Part shown: one piece after another, positions 60,172-64,000 of the stretch
Layout of the letters: every line of letters starts with the position of its first letter
How positions within the stretch are numbered: the first letter of the stretch is position 1
From: Alteribacter aurantiacus DSM 18675
GTDB taxonomy: Bacteria; Bacillota; Bacilli; Bacillales; Salisediminibacteriaceae
NCBI RefSeq assembly: GCF_000429705.1
Contig: NZ_KE386941.1
Coordinates: forward strand, 1,240,001 to 1,304,000
Direction: 5' to 3'
DNA length: 64,000 nt
Translations under genes and position numbers: made by a program
Notes under the pieces: model-generated
Seen by the model: the letters and a program-made list of their open reading frames with translations, nothing else
What the model was told of the DNA's origin: nothing
The model's database searches: none

Positions 60172-60286
60172 ACATTCTCTCCTTATTGTTATTCCCACTA
60201 CATGAACAAAAACGCTGGACTAGGAAAAAAAAGGAAATCTCCCAAAACAGAATCATGCACATATAGGAAAACGTAAATTCGTAAAG

Positions 60287-60428
60287 AAAAAAAAAGCAAC
60301 TGCACAAATGCAGCTGCTTTTCTACGCAAGAAAGCAAACCACATCCCTGCGCAAGTGTGAACTTACAGGTTCAAAGGGTCGAAGCGATCACAGCTTCCTC
60401 TCAGCCTTTCTAAAGACTCCCCTCGTGG
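60287..60428 (-). promoter_or_regulatory. TPP riboswitch with intrinsic terminator
   Basis: On the minus strand the conserved THI-box blocks appear in order: GGGGAGTC (60417-60424 region), GGCTGAGAGG (60397-60406), GACCCTTTGAACCTG (60366-60380) and GCGCAGGGATG (about 60342-60352). The expression platform is the hairpin AGCAGCTGCA/TGCAGTTGCT followed by nine T (60287-60321). Bound TPP should therefore terminate transcription before thiT-thiN. It starts 36 bases after rpe. Confidence 0.95.
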
Positions 60429-60463
60429 GTTAACATGAAATTTTAATAGACTTCATTATAACG

Positions 60464-61111
60464 TTAACCGCGAATTTGTTCAATGGCTTGTTTTCGATCG
60501 GATTGATTGTAAATGGCAGAACCGGCTACCAAGACATTGGCCCCCGCCTCTACACAAAGACGTGCCGTCTCCGGATTCACACCACCATCAATTTCAATAT
60601 CCATATCCTTACGCCCAGCACGGTCACACATTTCTTTCACTTGAGCAATTTTAGGGACAACACTGTGAATGAAGGACTGACCACCAAAGCCCGGATTAAC
60701 GGTCATTAGTAGAATGAGGTCTACATCATCAATGACATGTTGGATCGTCTCAACAGGTGTCGCAGGATTAAGGACTACCCCTGCTTTAACCCCTTCCTCT
60801 TTTATCAAATGAACGGTTCGGTGCAAATGGGGACAAGCTTCAACATGAACGGAGATAATGTCTGCTCCCGCTTTTGCAAACTCCGGAATATATTGATCAG
60901 GGTTCTCAATCATCAAATGAACATCCAATGGAAGATTGGTAATTGGACGAATGGCATCCACAATTAAAGGTCCGATTGTAATGTTTGGCACAAAATGCCC
61001 GTCCATTACATCGACGTGGATGTAATCGGCTCCCCCTTGTTCTACCTCTTTTATTTCATTCCCAAGCTTTGCAAAATCAGCTGATAATATCGATGGTGCT
61101 ATTTTTGTCAT
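60464..61111 (-). CDS. rpe: Rpe, ribulose-phosphate 3-epimerase
   Basis: Rpe interconverts ribulose-5- and xylulose-5-phosphate. The 215 residues form a TIM barrel with APSILSADFAKLGNEIKEV, VDVMDGHFVPNITIGP, HLMIENPDQYI, and MTVNPGFGGQSFI, including the metal-binding His/Asp residues. It starts 5 bases after the rsgA stop, with GGAGG upstream. The TPP riboswitch lies 36 bases beyond its stop. Confidence 0.98.
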   Translation of the reverse strand: MTKIAPSILSADFAKLGNEIKEVEQGGADYIHVDVMDGHFVPNITIGPLIVDAIRPITNLPLDVHLMIENPDQYIPEFAKAGADIISVHVEACPHLHRTVHLIKEEGVKAGVVLNPATPVETIQHVIDDVDLILLMTVNPGFGGQSFIHSVVPKIAQVKEMCDRAGRKDMDIEIDGGVNPETARLCVEAGANVLVAGSAIYNQSDRKQAIEQIRG

Positions 61112-61116
61112 GATGA

Positions 61117-61998
61117 TTAGTACCTCCGCTTTTGGTTTTTTATTTCTTCAGCGAATTGAAGATAATGGTCATAGCGGGACCTCTTGACTTCCCCTGTCTC
61201 AACCGCTTGTTTAACCGCACATTTTGGCTCATTAATATGGGTACACCCTCTAAATTTACAGTCGTTCATACGCTTTCTCATTTCAGGAAAAGTGTAGGTG
61301 AGCCCTTCCACATCCATTCCCTCAAAATCCAATGAGCTGAACCCTGGCGTATCTGCTACATAGCCATCATCTACAGGAATAAGTTCCACATGACGTGTAG
61401 TATGCTTTCCTCGACCTAAACTTTTCGAAATCTTGTCAGTTGCCAGATTTAAGTCTGGTTTCAGCGCGTTCAGTAATGAGCTTTTACCAACGCCTGATTG
61501 GCCTGCAAACACTGACACTCTGCCACGAAGAAAAGGCCTTAGCATTTCAATGGTTTCATCCACATAGATAGATGTACTAATCACCGTGTAACCAAGTTCC
61601 TTGTACATCGCTTCTGCTTCGTTCATCTTTTCTTCTTTTTGTTCGTCGAGCAAATCGATTTTAGACAAACAAATAAGTGGTTCAATTTCATTAGCCTCTA
61701 CGTGTACCAAAAACTTATCTAGCAATAAGGGGCTGAAATCAGGCTCTTGTGTGGAAAAAACAAGAACCGCTTGTTCCACATTTGATATCGGTGGTCTTAC
61801 AAGCTGGTTTTCTCTTTCGTGTACCTCAAGAACATAACCATCCGTTTTGTTTTCAGCTTCAAATTCGACTCTATCCCCGACCAATGGAGTAATCTTTCGT
61901 TTACGAAAGTTCCCTCGTCCCCGGCATTGAAAGATTCCATTTTCGTTTTCAACATAGTAAAAGCCGCTCAACGCTTTTATAATCCGTCCTTCTGCCAT
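61117..61998 (-). CDS. rsgA: RsgA/CpgA, ribosome small-subunit GTPase
   Basis: RsgA acts in late 30S maturation. From ATG 61998 (AAGGAGG, 6 bases) the protein has 293 residues: an OB-fold (GRIIKALSGFYYVENEN, CRGRGNFRKRKITPLVGD) then permuted GTPase motifs SKID (112-115) before GQSGVGKSS (166-174), and DTPGF. A zinc site follows (CKFRGCTH..., CAVKQAVE). It lies directly downstream of prkC; PrkC phosphorylates it in B. subtilis. Confidence 0.97.
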   Translation of the reverse strand: MAEGRIIKALSGFYYVENENGIFQCRGRGNFRKRKITPLVGDRVEFEAENKTDGYVLEVHERENQLVRPPISNVEQAVLVFSTQEPDFSPLLLDKFLVHVEANEIEPLICLSKIDLLDEQKEEKMNEAEAMYKELGYTVISTSIYVDETIEMLRPFLRGRVSVFAGQSGVGKSSLLNALKPDLNLATDKISKSLGRGKHTTRHVELIPVDDGYVADTPGFSSLDFEGMDVEGLTYTFPEMRKRMNDCKFRGCTHINEPKCAVKQAVETGEVKRSRYDHYLQFAEEIKNQKRRY

Positions 61999-62019
61999 GC
62001 AAACCTCCTTCACGGTGAG

Positions 62020-64000
62020 CTATTGTCCGTTATTTTCAATTTCCAATAGATCTTCGTACGTATAAGCCATCGGGCTTGAATCTTGTTCCTCGCCATTATA
62101 ATACAGGAATACGTATCCAATTTCATCTTCATCATCCAATACCATAGGAATCAAAAAGGTTGTCGACTCTTCCACTTCTTCTTCTACAACTACTGTTGCT
62201 TCATCCGTTGTAGAATCCAAACGCTCAATCCTTACAGAAAGTGGTTCTTCTAGATCTTCAGGGAATTCTATAGTTAACGGGACCTCTTGTTCAATTGGAA
62301 CCTGCTCTTCTTCTAAAGGTTCTTCCTCTTGTGATCCTTCCAATTCACCTTCGTCTTCTTCTGCCTGAGGCTCAGGTCCAAGAGAGAATATAACAGTTAC
62401 TCTTGTAATCTCATCTATTTCAGTACCTCTACTCGGATCGTGTGAAATGACGGTCCCTTCTGAAACACTATCGCTATATCGTTCTTCGAAAGTGGCCGAT
62501 AGAAGCGATTCTTCCGAAATATAGGCCATGACTTCTTCTCTTGAGTAGCCTATTAAGTTCCTCATGACCATGACCGGCTTTTCACTTACGATAAGCCTGA
62601 CTGTCGTTTCGTTCATGATCACTTGTTGCCCAGCTTCCGGCCACTGCTCAAGTATCGTTTCATCTTCTACGGTGTCATCCACTCTCGTTTGAACCTCAAC
62701 CTCTCTATAGTCACCTAATACCTGTTCGGCTTCGGGTAACGACATTCCAATAACGTCATCCATGGGCACTTCAGCCGCACCTTCACTTACTCTTAACGTG
62801 ACCAAGGTATCTACCTTTACTGACGTCCCCGCTCTTGGATAGTGACTGATTACGGAGCCTTCAGGTACTTCGTCATGAGGGAACTCGTCGATCTGTACAC
62901 GAAGATCCATATCAATAAGCTGCTCTGCTGCCTCATCCGCTTCCATTCCTTCAAGATGATCAGGTATGGTTACTTCATCCACGTGGAGCCATTGGGGTAA
63001 CCATGTGAAGGCTACAAACACAGACCCAAGTAATAAAACAAAAATAATAATCATCGCTGTGAGCCACTTTTTCCAGCCCCCTTTTTTCTTAACAGAGGGG
63101 TCTTTTTTACTTTCCAAAGCTTTTGCTTGAACAAGAGGGGTTCCAGCAATCATCGTCTCTTCTTGTTTGTCACTCTTATCAGGAGGTGTGACAATAGGGA
63201 TGGCCTCCGTTTGGGCTTCGTTCAGTCCACCAATAACATAAGTACTTTCATTGACACGCGAGGCACTTAGAACCGTGTTTAAATCCGATTCCATATCAGA
63301 CGCAGTTGCATAACGGTCAATTGGGTCTTTTGCAGTTGCTTTTATAATTGCATTCTCCACACTTTGAGGAATGTGTGGTTTTACTTTTCTTATTGAAGGA
63401 AGTGGTGTTTGCAAATGTTTAATCGCAATCGATACGGCAGTGTCTCCGTTAAAGGGAACCTGACCTGCCAACATTTCATACAGGACGATTCCAAGAGAAT
63501 AAATATCGGATTTATAAGTGACATGTCCACCTCGAGCTTGCTCCGGAGATAAATAGTGCACTGATCCCAAGATTGAGTTCGTGTGGGTAATGGTAGCCTC
63601 ACTAATTGCCCTGGCAATACCAAAATCCGTAATTTTTGGTGTTCCGTCAGGCCCAATCAAAATATTGTGCGGTTTAATATCTCTATGAATGATGCGGTTA
63701 AGGTGAGCGTGTGCGATTGCCGATGATAAATCCTTCATGATGCGGACTGCTACGTCAACTTTTAAACCATCTTGTTCGTTTATATATTGTTTTAACGTAG
63801 GACCATCTACATATTCCATTACGATATAATAGAGATTGTCTTCTTCACCCACATCATAAATATTCACAACATTTGGATGAGAAAGGCTTGATGCCGCTTC
63901 TGCTTCTCTTCTAAACCTGCGGATAAAATCGTTATCTTGGGAGAATTGGTTTTTCAAAACCTTTACTGCAACATCCCGATCAAGAATAATATCATGTGCC
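62020..64000 (-). CDS. prkC: PrkC, Ser/Thr protein kinase with PASTA domains (N-terminus off window)
   Basis: PrkC is a membrane kinase that senses muropeptides and signals spore germination and growth. The 5' end lies beyond the right edge; the open frame runs to base 64000. Visible kinase motifs are DRDVAVKVLK (Lys), HRDIKPHN (catalytic loop), DFGIARA and the SPEQARGG APE-type box. After a Ser/Lys-rich linker, a membrane helix (LTAMIIIFVLLLGSVFVAF) is followed by three PASTA repeats and an acidic tail (EEDEGELEGSQEEE region). It precedes rsgA, as in B. subtilis. Confidence 0.97.
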   Translation of the reverse strand, partial: AHDIILDRDVAVKVLKNQFSQDNDFIRRFRREAEAASSLSHPNVVNIYDVGEEDNLYYIVMEYVDGPTLKQYINEQDGLKVDVAVRIMKDLSSAIAHAHLNRIIHRDIKPHNILIGPDGTPKITDFGIARAISEATITHTNSILGSVHYLSPEQARGGHVTYKSDIYSLGIVLYEMLAGQVPFNGDTAVSIAIKHLQTPLPSIRKVKPHIPQSVENAIIKATAKDPIDRYATASDMESDLNTVLSASRVNESTYVIGGLNEAQTEAIPIVTPPDKSDKQEETMIAGTPLVQAKALESKKDPSVKKKGGWKKWLTAMIIIFVLLLGSVFVAFTWLPQWLHVDEVTIPDHLEGMEADEAAEQLIDMDLRVQIDEFPHDEVPEGSVISHYPRAGTSVKVDTLVTLRVSEGAAEVPMDDVIGMSLPEAEQVLGDYREVEVQTRVDDTVEDETILEQWPEAGQQVIMNETTVRLIVSEKPVMVMRNLIGYSREEVMAYISEESLLSATFEERYSDSVSEGTVISHDPSRGTEIDEITRVTVIFSLGPEPQAEEDEGELEGSQEEEPLEEEQVPIEQEVPLTIEFPEDLEEPLSVRIERLDSTTDEATVVVEEEVEESTTFLIPMVLDDEDEIGYVFLYYNGEEQDSSPMAYTYEDLLEIENNGQ

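Noticed and set aside
1..64000. CRISPR, prophage, toxin-antitoxin, biosynthetic cluster or intact IS element
   Set aside because: I looked for regular spaced repeats, transposase or phage motifs and clusters of unknown genes and found none; the gene order is ordinary Bacillaceae chromosome.

Overview
The window is a chromosomal segment of a motile, endospore-forming, low-GC Gram-positive bacterium of the Bacillaceae. This rests on gene content and on gene order. From right to left, almost everything on the minus strand follows the Bacillus subtilis order: prkC-rsgA-rpe-(thiT)-thiN-spoVM | rpmB | asp23/yloU-fakA/yloV-degV-sdaAB-sdaAA-recG-fapR-plsX-fabD-fabG-acpP-rnc-smc-ftsY-ylxM-ffh-rpsP-khpA-ylqD-rimM-trmD-rplS-lepB-rbgA-rnhB-ylqG-ylqH-sucC-sucD-dprA-topA-trmFO-xerC-hslV-hslU-codY and then the fla/che operon flgB to flhF. 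SpoVM and a SASP-like protein support sporulation. I cannot name the species from sequence alone. Several proteins (FlgE, PrkC, FliY, FliF) have acidic stretches, which could fit a salt- or alkali-tolerant relative, but this is only suggestive.

Layout by position. 1-19857: the flagellar basal body, hook and type III export operon, read leftward; flhF is cut at the left edge. 19858-20392: the fla/che promoter region, with a SigA-like promoter and a CodY-box-like site. 20393-24081: codY-hslU-hslV-xerC. 24294-31296: trmFO, topA, dprA, sucD and sucC. 31648-33590: two small genes, one SASP-like, plus the ylqH/ylqG pair. 33679-39591: rnhB, rbgA, lepB, rplS, trmD, rimM, ylqD, khpA and rpsP, interrupted by copies of a dispersed intergenic repeat. 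39728-46101: the SRP and chromosome-condensation block (ffh, ylxM, ftsY, smc). 46267-50973: a lone plus-strand DUF1128 gene, rnc, and the FapR-controlled fatty-acid and phospholipid genes. 51110-57928: recG, L-serine dehydratase, a DegV protein, FakA and an Asp23-family protein. 58399-64000: rpmB on the plus strand, spoVM, a thiamine transport and activation pair behind a TPP riboswitch, rpe, rsgA and prkC, the last cut at the right edge.

How the genes work together: FliF/FliG/FliM/FliY with CheY form the rotor and switch. FlhA/FlhB/FliO-R with FliH/I/J form the export machine that builds the FlgB/C/E, FliE, FliK and FlgD structures. CodY, encoded just upstream, probably represses this operon when nutrients are plentiful. 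FapR senses malonyl-CoA and controls PlsX/FabD/FabG/AcpP, while FakA plus a DegV partner can feed exogenous fatty acids into the same acyl-phosphate pool. RbgA, RsgA, RimM, TrmD, L19, L28, S16, KhpA and RNase III form a dispersed ribosome-assembly set.

Most of the window is ordinary conserved chromosome. The parts that depart from the standard order are: a dispersed intergenic repeat family next to terminators; a plus-strand 24-codon ORF facing topA; the SASP-like/unknown gene pair between ylqH and sucC; thiT with its riboswitch inserted upstream of thiN; the DUF1128 gene splitting rnc from smc; and a long fliE-fliF gap. I saw no tRNA, rRNA, CRISPR array, prophage or intact insertion sequence. 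No clearly new multi-gene system is visible.
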